Positions 7,369 through 16,843 of a DNA stretch of 64,000 nt are shown here, piece after piece. Source of the stretch: Gammaproteobacteria bacterium (GTDB lineage Bacteria; Pseudomonadota; Gammaproteobacteria; SZUA-152). The position numbers and the translations under genes were made by a program. The stretch is from contig JAKIUN010000003.1 in the NCBI GenBank assembly GCA_021647505.1, forward strand, positions 43,759-107,758, read 5' to 3'. A model generated the notes under the pieces. The model was given only the letters and a program-made list of their open reading frames with translations. It did no database searches and had not been told where the DNA came from. Numbering within the stretch: the stretch's first letter is position 1; every line of letters begins with the position of its first letter.

Positions 7369-8802
7369 TCAGCCAAACTGAATTTCTTGTTGAGTTAAGT
7401 GATGCTGTGTAGCATTGTTGTACGATTTAAGAAACTGCTCCTCCCATTCATGATTGCTGGTATTTTTATATCTTGAGTAGTTAAATCCAAGAAATTGTTC
7501 AGGTTTTTCATTATTTAGCAGAGACACAATCAGTCTCCCTATAGCAAAGCCTAAGCCAGAAGGTACAGCGTTGCCGGCTTGCTTATATTGTTGAATAAGA
7601 GGGCCAGCTAATATCCAGCTATCTGGAAACTCCTGTATACGTTTGTATTCCTGAATAGATAGCGGCCTGTCTTCTTCTGGGTGGGCTAAATCAGTGGCAG
7701 GCATGGCAGGATGAGTGACTACCGTTGGTGAAGGCTTGTTCCAAGCTAACCTTCTTAGGAAGCCTGTTTTACCACCACCAGCATAAAAAGATTTCCCCAA
7801 AGCTTCTTTTTGTAATTCTTCTGGTAAATTTCTCCAATTTTCACCAGGCTTTAGCATTCTATAATATTTCAGTCGCTTCTCTGGAAAATTTAGGTGTTGA
7901 TGTTCTGTTAAACCTTTAACTGCTTGCTTAAATGTTTTCCATTTTGGCAATCCATACTCTTTTTTCTCAGTGTGAGTTGGTGTCAAATATGGAGGAGTCT
8001 TACCATCTCTCGCACAAACAATTATTACACGCTCTCTTATCTGTGGTGTGCCGAAATTGGCGGAGTTATAGAGATTAAATGAATAGGAATACCCTGATTT
8101 TTTTAATTTTGACAAAATAAAATTCAAAGCCCCTCCTTTCATTTCATCGGCAGTCAGATCAGGGAATTCTGAGCCTCTCTCGTCATGAGGCCTATGATCC
8201 ATCGGGCAAGACAGTAAGCCTCTAACATTTTCAACTATGATATAGTTGGGATTTAATTCAATAGCTAAGTCAATGTATTTTAGAAATACATTACCCCTAT
8301 CATCATTGAATGCCTTGCGTTTCCCTGCTGTGCTAAAAGCCTGACAAGGTGGCCCCCCGATAATAAGGTCAATTTCATCTGCCTCGGTAAGACCTGAAGC
8401 ATCCAAAATATCTTGCTTGGAATAATCATTAATATCACTTAAAAGCGCCATATTAGGTTTATTAAGTGCAATTGTTTGACGGCAATACTTATCAATTTCA
8501 CATGCAAGTCGAACATCAAACCCCGCTTTCTCAATACCAATATCTAATCCCATTGCGCCTGAGAAGAAGCTGAGAGCTATTGGTTTGTTATTCGCATCTT
8601 TTTGCACTGCATAAGCCGCGTGATCTTCCACAATCATATGGGATGTTTGTAATCCATAGCGTTTTACCGATTCTGATTCCAGCATCCAAGAACGACCAAA
8701 TCTTGTGGCAGATAGAATCCCTGTACGGCATAATGTGCGAATTCGCTGCTCACTAATATTTAATAGATAAGCGGCTTCTTTGGTTGTGATGTGGGTACTC
8801 AT
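7369..8802 (-). CDS. DNA (cytosine-5)-methyltransferase with N-terminal HTH
   Basis: 477 aa from ATG 8802; the TTG at 8826 in the track is less likely. Residues about 4-50 form an excisionase/MerR-like helix-turn-helix ([20 protein letters not shown]). The C5-methyltransferase motifs follow in order: I ([14 protein letters not shown]), IV ([14 protein letters not shown], with the catalytic Cys), VI ([10 protein letters not shown]), VIII (QIRERVIIV) and X ([11 protein letters not shown]). It should protect the site cut by the neighbouring nuclease. The HTH suggests control of its own or the nuclease promoter, as known for other methyltransferases with such extensions. Genes converge, so each has its own promoter. 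AT-rich like its partner. Confidence 0.92.
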   Translation of the reverse strand: MSTHITTKEAAYLLNISEQRIRTLCRTGILSATRFGRSWMLESESVKRYGLQTSHMIVEDHAAYAVQKDANNKPIALSFFSGAMGLDIGIEKAGFDVRLACEIDKYCRQTIALNKPNMALLSDINDYSKQDILDASGLTEADEIDLIIGGPPCQAFSTAGKRKAFNDDRGNVFLKYIDLAIELNPNYIIVENVRGLLSCPMDHRPHDERGSEFPDLTADEMKGGALNFILSKLKKSGYSYSFNLYNSANFGTPQIRERVIIVCARDGKTPPYLTPTHTEKKEYGLPKWKTFKQAVKGLTEHQHLNFPEKRLKYYRMLKPGENWRNLPEELQKEALGKSFYAGGGKTGFLRRLAWNKPSPTVVTHPAMPATDLAHPEEDRPLSIQEYKRIQEFPDSWILAGPLIQQYKQAGNAVPSGLGFAIGRLIVSLLNNEKPEQFLGFNYSRYKNTSNHEWEEQFLKSYNNATQHHLTQQEIQFG

Positions 8803-9011
8803 AAGCGCAGCCTTTTGCGAAACCAATAGAAGGTACCTATTTTACTGACGTCATATTGAGTGTCAATGCAAAAAACGCTCTATCAATCAATAGCATATAC
8901 TCAGACTTCTATACGCTACAGCCACATCACTTTTAGCTGTCGGTGATGCTAGTGGTCTGTCAACCCTGTCGGGGTTCAGCGTTCCTGGATCTCCACCGGC
9001 ACCTTGTTTGT

Positions 9012-10595
9012 TCACAGGGCCTGCGCGAAATATTCGCGCAAAAAATCCCCGAAAGGCTTGTTATCGGCGTCTTCGATGGCCTGTTGCTGCTGGCGTGATT
9101 GCTCGGCCATGTGAATGAATTTGGTACGACGTTCTTCGCTCAGGCTGAGGCTGTAAAAATGGTCACGATGCTGCTGGGACATGCGCATGCCGAAGTGGAA
9201 GAAGCCTTCGCTGTTAGCACGCATTTCCGCCAGCATGCGCGCCGAAGGGGTTCGCTCCGGGTCACGTACCTTGCCGCGCTGCACGGCCAGACTGCTGCGG
9301 TAGACCTCGCTGGCATGGGTATCATCGAGCAGTTCGCATACGCCGGTCATGTCATCGAGGATCTCGCCGGCCCATTGCGACAGCTTTATCTTGCTGCCAC
9401 GGCGGTGCAGGTATAGCTGTGGATCGCGTCCACGGTGGGCGGTAGCCAGTTCGTTGACGTCGATTTCGCGGCGTTCCTGCGCGTCGATGGGCGGGCTGTC
9501 GAGCAGCAGGCAGTAGACCAGAAAGGCTTCGAGAAAGTGCATTTGTGGCAGGCTGATACCCAGCGGATCGAAGGCGTTAACGTCCAGTGAGCGCAGTTCG
9601 ACGTATTTCACCCCGTGCTGTTTGAGGGCGTGGATGGGTTTTTCGGTGGCGCCGGTGATTTGCTTGGGGCGGATGGTGGAGTAGTACTCGTTTTCGATCT
9701 GCAGGATGTTGGCGTTGAGCTGTTCCCAGCGGCCGTTGACGAATGTACCGATGCGCTCGTAGGCGGCGCAGGGGGTGCTGATGGCGCAGTTGAGGGTGTC
9801 GACATAGCTGTCGAGGTCGTCGTAACAGGCCTTGATGCCGATTTCGGCCTCCTGATTGTTCTGGTAACCGATGTCGCCCATACGCAGGGAGGTGGCGTAG
9901 GGCTGGTAGGCGGTATGTTGGTCGAATTCCTTCAGCTGGGTGGGTTGGCCGTTGAGGAAGGATTTGCACACGGCCGGTGAGGCGCCGAACAGGTAGGGCA
10001 CCAGCCAGCCAAAGCGTTGCAGGTTGCGGATCAGGCCGAAATAATGATCGGAGATGAAGTCTTGCAGTCGTCGCTGGTCGTTTTCGAGCTGCTGGTAGGC
10101 GGGCCAGAAGGCCTCCGGCAGGGAATAGTTGAAATGCACCCCGGCGATGATTTGCATCAGGCGGCCGTAACGATGGCCAAGGCCACGCCGGTAGACAGTC
10201 TTCATCTGGCCGATGTTGGAGTCGCCATAGCGGGCAATGGGGATACTGCCCTCTCCGGCGACCACACAAGGCATGCTGGTGGCCCATAGCAGCTCGTCGT
10301 TTTCCAGCTGGCCATAGACGAAGCTCTGTACGTCGCGCAGGGCAGCCAGTACTTCGCCAGTGCCCGCGAGTGGAGGAGTGATGAATTCGGTCAGGGCCTC
10401 GGAGTAATCGGTGGTGATCAGCGGGTGGGTGAGCGGCGAGCCCAGCGCAGCGGGGTGCGGCGTTTGCGCGAGCTTGCCGTCCGGGCTGACGCGCAAACTC
10501 TCTTTCTCCAGGCCGATGTGCGCACCTGTGAGCAGGCCGCGCTGGGCACTGCTGGTGAGTTGGTTGAGACGCCGCCGGAGCTTTTGTTCTACCAT
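9012..10595 (-). CDS. gshA: Glutamate-cysteine ligase
   Basis: First step of glutathione synthesis: ATP-dependent ligation of glutamate and cysteine in the cytoplasm. The 527-aa product has the full length of the proteobacterial GshA type. Recognisable blocks include GLEKESLRV near the N-terminus, TTDYSEALTEFITPP, the IRPKQITGATEKPIHAL region and YVELRSLDVNAFDP. The start ATG at 10595 follows no strong Shine-Dalgarno but gives the family N-terminus. A partial, deleted copy of its 3' half lies at 6051-6440 beyond the restriction-modification genes. gorA at 42861 completes the glutathione theme in this window. Confidence 0.95.
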   Translation of the reverse strand: MVEQKLRRRLNQLTSSAQRGLLTGAHIGLEKESLRVSPDGKLAQTPHPAALGSPLTHPLITTDYSEALTEFITPPLAGTGEVLAALRDVQSFVYGQLENDELLWATSMPCVVAGEGSIPIARYGDSNIGQMKTVYRRGLGHRYGRLMQIIAGVHFNYSLPEAFWPAYQQLENDQRRLQDFISDHYFGLIRNLQRFGWLVPYLFGASPAVCKSFLNGQPTQLKEFDQHTAYQPYATSLRMGDIGYQNNQEAEIGIKACYDDLDSYVDTLNCAISTPCAAYERIGTFVNGRWEQLNANILQIENEYYSTIRPKQITGATEKPIHALKQHGVKYVELRSLDVNAFDPLGISLPQMHFLEAFLVYCLLLDSPPIDAQERREIDVNELATAHRGRDPQLYLHRRGSKIKLSQWAGEILDDMTGVCELLDDTHASEVYRSSLAVQRGKVRDPERTPSARMLAEMRANSEGFFHFGMRMSQQHRDHFYSLSLSEERRTKFIHMAEQSRQQQQAIEDADNKPFGDFLREYFAQAL

Positions 10596-10796
10596 GGGAA
10601 CCTTTGTTTTTCGGCGGTTTCGCCAAGAAAAAACGCAGAGTCTACCGCAAGCCGAATGTTACAGGCAGTCGGTGGCTGGGAAATGCACATATTGCTTGCA
10701 TGTGATATCTGTTTACGGCATTTTCACGCTGTGCGCATGGGGGTATAGTCCGCGCTTGAATCATCGATTTACGAACACAGCAAGGAGCAATACGGT

Positions 10797-11534
10797 ATGG
10801 CCAAGATCATTGTCAATCGAGAGAGTTTCAAGGTCGACGAAATTGAGCTTGAACAGGGCACACTGCACGTCGGCCGCAATCACGACAATGACCTGTGTAT
10901 CGACGACCTGACGGTGAGCGGCCGCCATGCGCAGATCGTCACTGTGTTCGGTTCGACGTATGTCGAGGATCTGGGCAGTACCAATGGCACTTCCGTCAAC
11001 GGCAAAAAGGTGAGAACCCACACCCTGCGCAATGGTGACGTGCTCACCATCGGTCACTATCAGCTGCTGTTCCAAGGTGAAAGCGCGGTAAATCCCCACA
11101 TAGATGGCGACGAAACCCGGATGATCAATCAATCTCAGGTCGAGGTGTTGATGAAAAAGGCGGATGCACAGCACCATCAAGCGGAACGACCCGTCTACAA
11201 GGCGTCGCCTGCCGCTGCCGTGCATACCGCTTCTGCATCACACGCCGCCGCAGCGAATGCCGTCCGGGCGCAGGCGGCACCTCATGTGGCGATAGCCAAC
11301 AAGGGCCCATCACTGGTCAGTAACAATCGCGTGGTGCCAGAGCCGGAGGCTGAAGTGCTGCCGGATATCGAAGACCCCAGTGACATGATCGGTAAACACA
11401 CGCCGCCAGCGCAGGGCATGAAGCCCTTGCGCCGTGGTGACGTCTCTCCCTCCTCCTCGCTGAAAATCGTTGCCCTGGCGGCGCTGACCGCTGCGGCAAC
11501 CTTCCTGCTGATGATGCTGATCTTCGACCTGTAA
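10797..11534 (+). CDS. FHA domain protein with C-terminal membrane anchor
   Basis: Residues 1-100 form a forkhead-associated domain that binds phosphothreonine peptides: LHVGRNHDNDLCIDD, SGRHAQI and GSTNGTSVNG carry the conserved GR, SxxH and NG residues. A linker rich in Ala, His and Pro (about 120-215) leads to one C-terminal transmembrane helix (LKIVALAALTAAATFLLMML), so it is a tail-anchored inner-membrane protein with the FHA domain in the cytoplasm. The start ATG follows AAGGAG. The kinase partner is not evident; the next gene is a receiver-kinase hybrid on the same strand 200 bp downstream, but that is a histidine kinase. Confidence 0.88.
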   Translation: MAKIIVNRESFKVDEIELEQGTLHVGRNHDNDLCIDDLTVSGRHAQIVTVFGSTYVEDLGSTNGTSVNGKKVRTHTLRNGDVLTIGHYQLLFQGESAVNPHIDGDETRMINQSQVEVLMKKADAQHHQAERPVYKASPAAAVHTASASHAAAANAVRAQAAPHVAIANKGPSLVSNNRVVPEPEAEVLPDIEDPSDMIGKHTPPAQGMKPLRRGDVSPSSSLKIVALAALTAAATFLLMMLIFDL

Positions 11535-11734
11535 TGAACGGTTCGTTTGCCTGCGGATGCTGGTAACCCCCTGCCTGGGCGTCATTTCGTTCGCCGATCC
11601 CGGCTGTCAGTCTGGGGGTGTATCAAGCTTGCCGAGACCCTGCCGATAGGATGGGAGACGCGGAAATACCCACAGACAGTGGGTGTGTTGCGCGGTTACC
11701 CCCTTTCGTTCCAGTAACACGCACAGATGCCTGC

Positions 11735-12847
11735 ATGGAGCTAGTTGTAACAAGTCCGACAGAACACAGCCAGCATTTGCTGGTAGTGGATGATATCGAG
11801 AGCAACCGTGATCTCATGCGCTTGCAATTGCAGCGTTATGGTTATCGGATATCGCTGGCGGAAGACGGCGAAGAGGCGCTGGCGATGATCGCGCGAGAGC
11901 GTTTTGACCTGGTGTTGCTCGATATCCGCATGCCCGGCATGGACGGTATCGAGGTATTGCAGCAGATTCGTTGCAGTTATTCTCAACTTTCCCTGCCCGT
12001 CATCATGGTGACGGCCGAGGATCAGGAACAGCGTTTGATCGAGGCGTTACGGATTGGCGCCAACGATTATCTCGCCAAGCCCCTGCGGCTGCCAGTGACC
12101 CTGGCGCGCATCGAGGCCCAGCTCAGTGTTGGCCGGCTCGCCACGATCCAGGAAGACGTGGTGCAATTCACCAGCCACGACCTGAAAAAACCGCTGTTGG
12201 TGATGATGGACATTGCCGAAACCATGCAAGAGGAAGTGCAACAGTCGGGTGTCATGCCGGCAGACAGCGGCGAGCTGCTGGATCTACTGATTCGCACCGG
12301 GCAGAATATGCAACAGGTGATAAGCGGTTTCCTCGACCAGGAAGGGCTGGGCTATGGCCGTGAAGAGCCTCTGCGGCGAGTGCTCGACCTCAATCAGACG
12401 ATGCAGAAGTCCCTACAGGCAAATCTAGACTATGCCACCCGCAAGGGCGTCGTGCTGAGTAGTGAATTTGCCGAACAACTGCCATCGGTACAGGCCAATG
12501 AATTCCGTCTGTGCCAAATCATGGACAATCTTATTGGCAACGCGCTGAAATTTTCCCCACGGGAGACGCACACCGTGGTGCGCACCCGCGCAGAGGATGG
12601 ACAGGTAGTGGTTGAAATTGAAGACAGCGGCCCAGGGCTCGACAAGGACGATTTCAGCAAGCTGTTCACCAAGCATGCCCGACTCAGCAACCGGCCCACA
12701 GGCAATGAAAGCAGCAGCGGACTCGGCCTGGCTATGTGCAAGCAGCTTATTATCCTCGATAAGGGCACGATTGGTGCGCGTAACAACCCTGAAAGCGGTG
12801 CAACTTTCTGGATTCGGCTGCCAGTCAGTGTATTGAACGAGTGCTAG
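11735..12847 (+). CDS. Receiver domain-histidine kinase hybrid (REC-HisKA-HATPase)
   Basis: 370 aa from ATG 11735; the track start at 11618 adds 39 residues without homology. The receiver domain comes first (LLVVDDIESNRD, phosphoacceptor Asp in VLLDIRMPGMDG, Lys in YLAKPLR). Then a dimerisation helix with a putative phosphoacceptor His (FTSHDLKKPLLVMM, about residue 150) and a HATPase domain (IMDNLIGNALKFSP, IEDSGPGLDKDD, SSGLGLAMCK). No membrane segment, so it is a soluble signal integrator, probably receiving phosphate at the receiver domain. No response regulator is adjacent. Confidence 0.88.
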   Translation: MELVVTSPTEHSQHLLVVDDIESNRDLMRLQLQRYGYRISLAEDGEEALAMIARERFDLVLLDIRMPGMDGIEVLQQIRCSYSQLSLPVIMVTAEDQEQRLIEALRIGANDYLAKPLRLPVTLARIEAQLSVGRLATIQEDVVQFTSHDLKKPLLVMMDIAETMQEEVQQSGVMPADSGELLDLLIRTGQNMQQVISGFLDQEGLGYGREEPLRRVLDLNQTMQKSLQANLDYATRKGVVLSSEFAEQLPSVQANEFRLCQIMDNLIGNALKFSPRETHTVVRTRAEDGQVVVEIEDSGPGLDKDDFSKLFTKHARLSNRPTGNESSSGLGLAMCKQLIILDKGTIGARNNPESGATFWIRLPVSVLNEC

Positions 12848-12910
12848 TCCCTTGACACTGGACTAGTCAAACCTGTTGCCGTTACCCGAAGATAACGGGA
12901 GAATGACGGC

Positions 12911-13291
12911 ATGTCAGACGACTGGAAAGACCGGCTCACACCCGAGCAATATCACATCACCCGCGAAGGTGGCACGGAAAGGGCCTTCAGCGGCGCCTAT
13001 TACCGGCTCGATGAGCCCGGCGTTTATCACTGTGCCTGCTGTCATGCCCCCCTGTTCCAGGCGCAACAAAAATATGACTCCGGCAGTGGTTGGCCTAGCT
13101 ACTGGGCGCCCATCGATGAAGGGGCAGTCCGTGAAATCACCGACAACAGCCACGGCATGAGTCGCACGGAGGTGCGCTGCGCCGGCTGCGACGCCCACCT
13201 CGGCCACGTCTTCACCGATGGCCCGCCGCCCACCGGCCTGCGCTACTGCATCAATTCCCTGTCACTGGAATTTGTCGCCACGGACGAATAA
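12911..13291 (+). CDS. msrB: Peptide-methionine (R)-S-oxide reductase
   Basis: Repairs methionine-R-sulfoxide in proteins. The 126-aa sequence shows the MsrB fold: [11 protein letters not shown] and [14 protein letters not shown] hold the two CxxC pairs that bind zinc, and [11 protein letters not shown] carries the catalytic cysteine. SGSGWPSYW is the substrate-side motif. No signal peptide, hence cytoplasmic. The start ATG is preceded by GGGAGAATGACGGC. A YchJ-like gene follows 31 bp later and may be cotranscribed. Confidence 0.95.
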   Translation: MSDDWKDRLTPEQYHITREGGTERAFSGAYYRLDEPGVYHCACCHAPLFQAQQKYDSGSGWPSYWAPIDEGAVREITDNSHGMSRTEVRCAGCDAHLGHVFTDGPPPTGLRYCINSLSLEFVATDE

Positions 13292-13322
13292 ATCTTCTTA
13301 ATTATTGCTGGATACCCCTGAA

Positions 13323-13805
13323 ATGACCCAAACAAGAGACTGTCCCTGCGGTAGTGGCCACCCGTTTACGGACTGCTGCGCCCCCTATTTGTGTGGTGTA
13401 AAGATTGCAGCCACGGCCGAGATTTTGATGCGTTCCCGCTATACGGCCTACGTTGAACATGACGACGCTTATCTGCTTGCCAGCTGGGATCCGCAGACAT
13501 GCCCGGATGACCCTCACCCCAGTGCTGATGACGGCAGTACCTGGATTGGCCTGAAAATTCTACGCACAGAGGCCGGAGGTGAAAATGATGACGAGGGCGT
13601 GGTGGAGTTTGTTGCCAGCTGTGACGTGCGCGGCACACCGGCGCAATTGCACGAGATCAGCCAGTTCCGGCGTAGCGACGGCCGCTGGTTATATGTGGAT
13701 GGTGATACTCAACAGCCAGTGCGCCGTAGCCAGCCAAAGATTGGCCGCAATGAGTCCTGTCCCTGCGGTAGCGGGAAAAAATACAAAAGGTGTTGCGGGG
13801 GATAG
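13323..13805 (+). CDS. YchJ-like UPF0225 protein with two SEC-C motifs
   Basis: 160 aa from ATG 13323 (the track's TTG at 13305 is less likely). A zinc-binding SEC-C motif sits at each end: [13 protein letters not shown] near the N-terminus and [13 protein letters not shown] at the very C-terminus. Between them lies the YchJ NTF2-like domain ([22 protein letters not shown]). The family has no established activity; SEC-C motifs bind zinc and contact partners such as SecB or ribosomes in other proteins. Follows msrB on the same strand. Confidence 0.88.
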   Translation: MTQTRDCPCGSGHPFTDCCAPYLCGVKIAATAEILMRSRYTAYVEHDDAYLLASWDPQTCPDDPHPSADDGSTWIGLKILRTEAGGENDDEGVVEFVASCDVRGTPAQLHEISQFRRSDGRWLYVDGDTQQPVRRSQPKIGRNESCPCGSGKKYKRCCGG

Positions 13806-13811
13806 TACTCT

Positions 13812-14614
13812 TTGAATAAGTTATACAGATCATTTCAGCCAATCTTAACGGAAGCAGGACTGAAACGTTTTGGGCTGATCCTGGAATACTCTCTTGCCTG
13901 TAAAACTTTAAGGGGCATCGTTCATTCTTATTTGCAGATCAGTACAGCAAAACCCACGCCCTACCCCGTTATACCGGATGGAACCCAGGCGGTTTATATC
14001 GCACCTCATGGTGCAAAAATAGGTGGGGCTCAATCCCGGGCACGTGATATTCAAATACTACAGCCGGGGGATTGTTTTGGCATTCGATTTTACCCCGGCG
14101 CCTTGCGATATTTTTTTGATATAAATATTTTTGGAATTACCGATCAATTCGTTGATGAGAATTTTCTTCCTTGTTGTGGGTTCGGTGAATTACATAACAA
14201 TATTTATCAATACCACAGCTTTTATGAACGGGCACGTGTTTGTGAGCAATGGTTGTTACAACAATATAAACCCCGTCCGGCACTCAGTTTAAACATGCGT
14301 TGTCCCTGATATACCAGTCCTTTGGTAATATAAAAATTGCTCAGTTGGCGACAATGGTGGGTTGAGGTAGTCGTTATTTAAATCGCTTGTTTCGACTTCA
14401 CGCCGGGCTGAGTACTAAGGAATTTGTCCAGACGATTCGTATTCAACATGTCTGTAAAAAACTGTATATGGCACTGGGCAATTCTCTGAATGCAGCACTT
14501 GATCTGGGATTTTTTGATCAGTCTCACCTGATAAAAGATTATAAGAAGCATTTGTTATTGAGCCCAATTCAGGTCAATATTGCCGCAATGTCAGCGTATT
14601 GCCCCGCTGGGTGA
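13812..14614 (+). pseudogene. Broken AraC-type transcriptional regulator
   Basis: Two ORF-track pieces belong together. 13812-14309 encodes an N-terminal sensor domain of the AraC-associated type (VIPDGTQAVYIAPHG, IQILQPGDCFGIRFYPGAL). From about 14296 the frame changes, and in the new frame the DNA reads LIYQSFGNIKIAQLATMVG, TGA at 14363-14365, then SRYLNRLFRLHAGLSTKEF and the rest of an AraC DNA-binding domain to 14614. So one frameshift and one nonsense codon separate the sensor from the helix-turn-helix pair. The tail overlaps the convergent protease gene by about 40 bp. Readthrough or recoding cannot be excluded but nothing supports it. Confidence 0.82.
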
Positions 14615-15092
14615 ATTCCAGATGCTTGAGAAAACTCATCCCCAGTAGTACCGCCTGCTGCCGCATGGCAGGATTGATGGAGGCGCGTACGCCTTGCAGT
14701 GAGATATCGTCCAGAGAGACATCGTCCAGCACGGTAGCATATGCTTTTACCGGGCCATTGGCCGTTTGATAGATCACTGCTTTGCCCTGCCTCAGGCGCA
14801 GACGTTTTGCCACCGGGCCGGGGATGGCGACGTCCGTGGCGCCGGTGTCCAGCATAAACACCACCGGTTCGCCATTGATGCTGCCGCTGGCTACATAGTG
14901 ACCGGCGCGATTGCGGGTCAGTACCAATTCCCGCACACCATCGGCGCTGGTGCGCGTCTGCGGGTTTTGGTTGGGATTGCGCTGCTGTTCGTCCCAGTCC
15001 TGAAAAAACAATGTCAGCAGACCGAGCAGTACGATCCACATGGCAATGGTCATGCCGACGCCCAGGCGGCGTTGCGAATTCTCTGCCGGCAT
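14574..15092 (-). CDS. Retropepsin-like aspartic protease, membrane-anchored
   Basis: 172 aa. One N-terminal transmembrane helix (MTIAMWIVLLGLLTLFF) is followed by a clan AA aspartic protease fold with the active-site motif VVFMLDTGATDVAIP (residues about 79-93). GMSFLKHLEFTQRGNTLTLRQY is the usual C-terminal strand of the family often annotated TIGR02281. It probably acts as a dimer in the periplasm; substrates are unknown. A second, secreted relative lies at 24815-25354. The start at 15092 gives a charged N-terminus before the helix. Confidence 0.85.
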   Translation of the reverse strand: MPAENSQRRLGVGMTIAMWIVLLGLLTLFFQDWDEQQRNPNQNPQTRTSADGVRELVLTRNRAGHYVASGSINGEPVVFMLDTGATDVAIPGPVAKRLRLRQGKAVIYQTANGPVKAYATVLDDVSLDDISLQGVRASINPAMRQQAVLLGMSFLKHLEFTQRGNTLTLRQY

Positions 15093-15201
15093 CAGTCAGC
15101 GGTGACCAGCGGGATTTTTGTGGAGGGGGGCATATTGTGAGTGTCCTTCATATAAAATCTTTCAATGCAGAATGCCGTGAAATGCTTCATCATGATAGGC
15201 C

Positions 15202-15573
15202 ATGCGACCCATCATACCAGCCCTGCTCACCCTCAACCTGCTCAGCGCCTGCGGTGGTGAGGACAAGCTGGATTTCCAGATTTTAGATAGCGGCCTGCCG
15301 CCACCCCTGATCGAGGTCTACACGCCGCTCAACGGCAGCACGATTCCCGCCAATAGCGATTTTGTCGTGGACTATGCCGTGGTGCGTGGTAAGGGTGGCG
15401 ACTATGTAGAGATCCGCGTGGATCAACAAAAGCCCATGCGGGTTAACAGCCTGAAAGGCCGGCACCGGATGAAAGGGCTGAATCCCGGCCGGCATGCCCT
15501 GCTGATCCTGGAGTATGCGGCCGACGGCAAAAAGACCGGCGGCATGGCGAGAATCGAGATTACTGCGGAATAA
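15202..15573 (+). CDS. Small predicted lipoprotein with Ig-like fold
   Basis: 123 aa. The N-terminus ALLTLNLLSAC is a type II signal peptide with lipobox LLSAC, so the mature protein should be a lipoprotein. The remainder (IEVYTPLNGSTIPANSDFVVDYAV, then EIRVDQQKP and LNPGRHALLILEYA) resembles short beta-sandwich proteins of unknown function found in sulfur-oxidising and related proteobacteria. Function unknown. It stands alone between two convergent or divergent neighbours; stop codon lies 15 bp before the HIT gene's stop. Confidence 0.7.
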   Translation: MRPIIPALLTLNLLSACGGEDKLDFQILDSGLPPPLIEVYTPLNGSTIPANSDFVVDYAVVRGKGGDYVEIRVDQQKPMRVNSLKGRHRMKGLNPGRHALLILEYAADGKKTGGMARIEITAE

Positions 15574-15588
15574 GTAGCAAGATCCCGG

Positions 15589-16017
15589 TTACTGTTCGCT
15601 CAGCACAAACTGCCCGTCGAGATTTGCCAGCAGCGAGGCAGTGATTTCCTTCACCGCCTCATCGGTGTATTCCTCCCGTTCCTCATGTCCCCATACCACG
15701 CCTGGCCAGAAAAAGTCGTTGGGGTGGCGACCGACCACATGCACGTGCAGCTGACTCACCACATTGCCGATACTGGCCACGTTAATCTTGTCACAGCCAA
15801 AGGCCGGCTTGATGAAGTTGGCCAGGTCGTCAGTATCACGCACTAGTCCAAACCGTATTTCATCATCCAGCTCGAACAGCTCCGTGGCGTCCGTGTGTGG
15901 CACCAGAATGAACCAGGGTACGAGGGCATTGTTGAGCAGCAACAATTGGCTGTCCCCCAGCTTGCCGAGAATGAAGCAGTCATCTTTTAGTTGAGGGGAG
16001 AGGTGGAAATTGCTCAT
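15589..16017 (-). CDS. HIT domain protein
   Basis: 142 aa with the histidine-triad signature QLHVHVVGRHPND (HxHxH with hydrophobic spacers) at about residues 89-101. HIT proteins hydrolyse or transfer nucleotide phosphates; this short type is an uncharacterised branch whose substrate cannot be predicted. The start ATG (16017) overlaps the stop of the upstream lipoprotein gene by four bases (ATGA), so the two are probably translated together. Confidence 0.9.
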   Translation of the reverse strand: MSNFHLSPQLKDDCFILGKLGDSQLLLLNNALVPWFILVPHTDATELFELDDEIRFGLVRDTDDLANFIKPAFGCDKINVASIGNVVSQLHVHVVGRHPNDFFWPGVVWGHEEREEYTDEAVKEITASLLANLDGQFVLSEQ

Positions 16018-16406
16018 GGGAGTGTCAGCTGGTCGTTGGCATCGAGTGAGGAAGAGTTTGTGGGGTTCTTGTGATCGGAATCATCCTCCTCGGGGATCGC
16101 TACGATCTGCCAGCATTTGCTGTGGCCTTCCACGCACAGGTATCGTCTCCCCGACTTGTACAGGCGGATCTTGGTGCTCTGTCCCGGTTCTACGGTGCGG
16201 TCTCCGTTGACGATGATCTTCTTATCTTCGGTGAGAATGACGGTCTGTGGGTCATCCAGAAACAAAAGCGGCACTAGATTCGATGAGATGGTTTTCTTCC
16301 CTGGTGTTTCGCTTATCTGTTTATCGGTGCAGGCGACCGTCAGCAATAGCAGTGGACAAATGGCAGACAGTGTAATGGCCTGCCTGAGTTTACGACTCGA
16401 TTTCAT
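16014..16406 (-). CDS. Predicted lipoprotein of unknown function
   Basis: 130 aa from ATG 16406 (MKSSRKLRQ); the track start ten codons upstream lacks signal-peptide features. LLLLTVAC is a lipobox, so the mature protein should begin at that Cys. The rest (SNLVPLLFLDD, TKIRLYKSGRRYLCVEG) has no family I recognise; two cysteines in LCVEGHSKCW could pair. Overlaps the HIT gene start by four bases. Confidence 0.65.
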   Translation of the reverse strand: MKSSRKLRQAITLSAICPLLLLTVACTDKQISETPGKKTISSNLVPLLFLDDPQTVILTEDKKIIVNGDRTVEPGQSTKIRLYKSGRRYLCVEGHSKCWQIVAIPEEDDSDHKNPTNSSSLDANDQLTLP

Positions 16407-16475
16407 GGTATCGCTTCCTGTGTTCTCGATCAGCATCGGGGATGGCTAGTCATGAGAGCTTGGCCGGCAACCACC

Positions 16476-16748
16476 CTATTTCGTCGGTGGCGTATAGCCG
16501 TCCGGTGTGGTGCCGCCGTCGCCGAAGAAAAAGCGCTCCATTTCCTTTTCGAGGAATTCCCGCGCCTTGGGTTCGATGACCGACAGGCGATACTCGTTGA
16601 TGAGTATCGTCTGCTGCTTCACCCAGGCCGCCCAGGCCTCTTTGGAGACATTGTCGAAGATGCGCTGGCCCAGTTCGCCGGGATAGGGGGAGCGATCCAG
16701 GCCTTCGGCCTCTTTACCGAGCTTTACACACTGCACTGTTCGTGACAT
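16476..16748 (-). CDS. yggX: Probable Fe(2+)-trafficking protein YggX
   Basis: 90 aa, the usual family length. [18 protein letters not shown] and [18 protein letters not shown] are near-invariant family sequence. YggX protects iron-sulfur clusters and limits oxidative damage. In many gammaproteobacteria yggX directly follows mutY in one operon. Here mutY starts the same way on the same strand but about 2.2 kb upstream, and the Fic cassette fills the gap, so the two are probably uncoupled. Confidence 0.95.
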   Translation of the reverse strand: MSRTVQCVKLGKEAEGLDRSPYPGELGQRIFDNVSKEAWAAWVKQQTILINEYRLSVIEPKAREFLEKEMERFFFGDGGTTPDGYTPPTK

Positions 16749-16843
16749 GGCTGTTTCCTGTGTCTGATGGAATGGGACATGATTCGTTGCGCACTATTGT
16801 AGCAGGCTGGCGTCCGCCGTAGACCATTTGTTATATTCGTTTA

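Noticed and set aside
12844-12866. ctagtcc/ggactag hairpin after the hybrid kinase as a terminator
   Set aside because: No T run on either strand, short stem.
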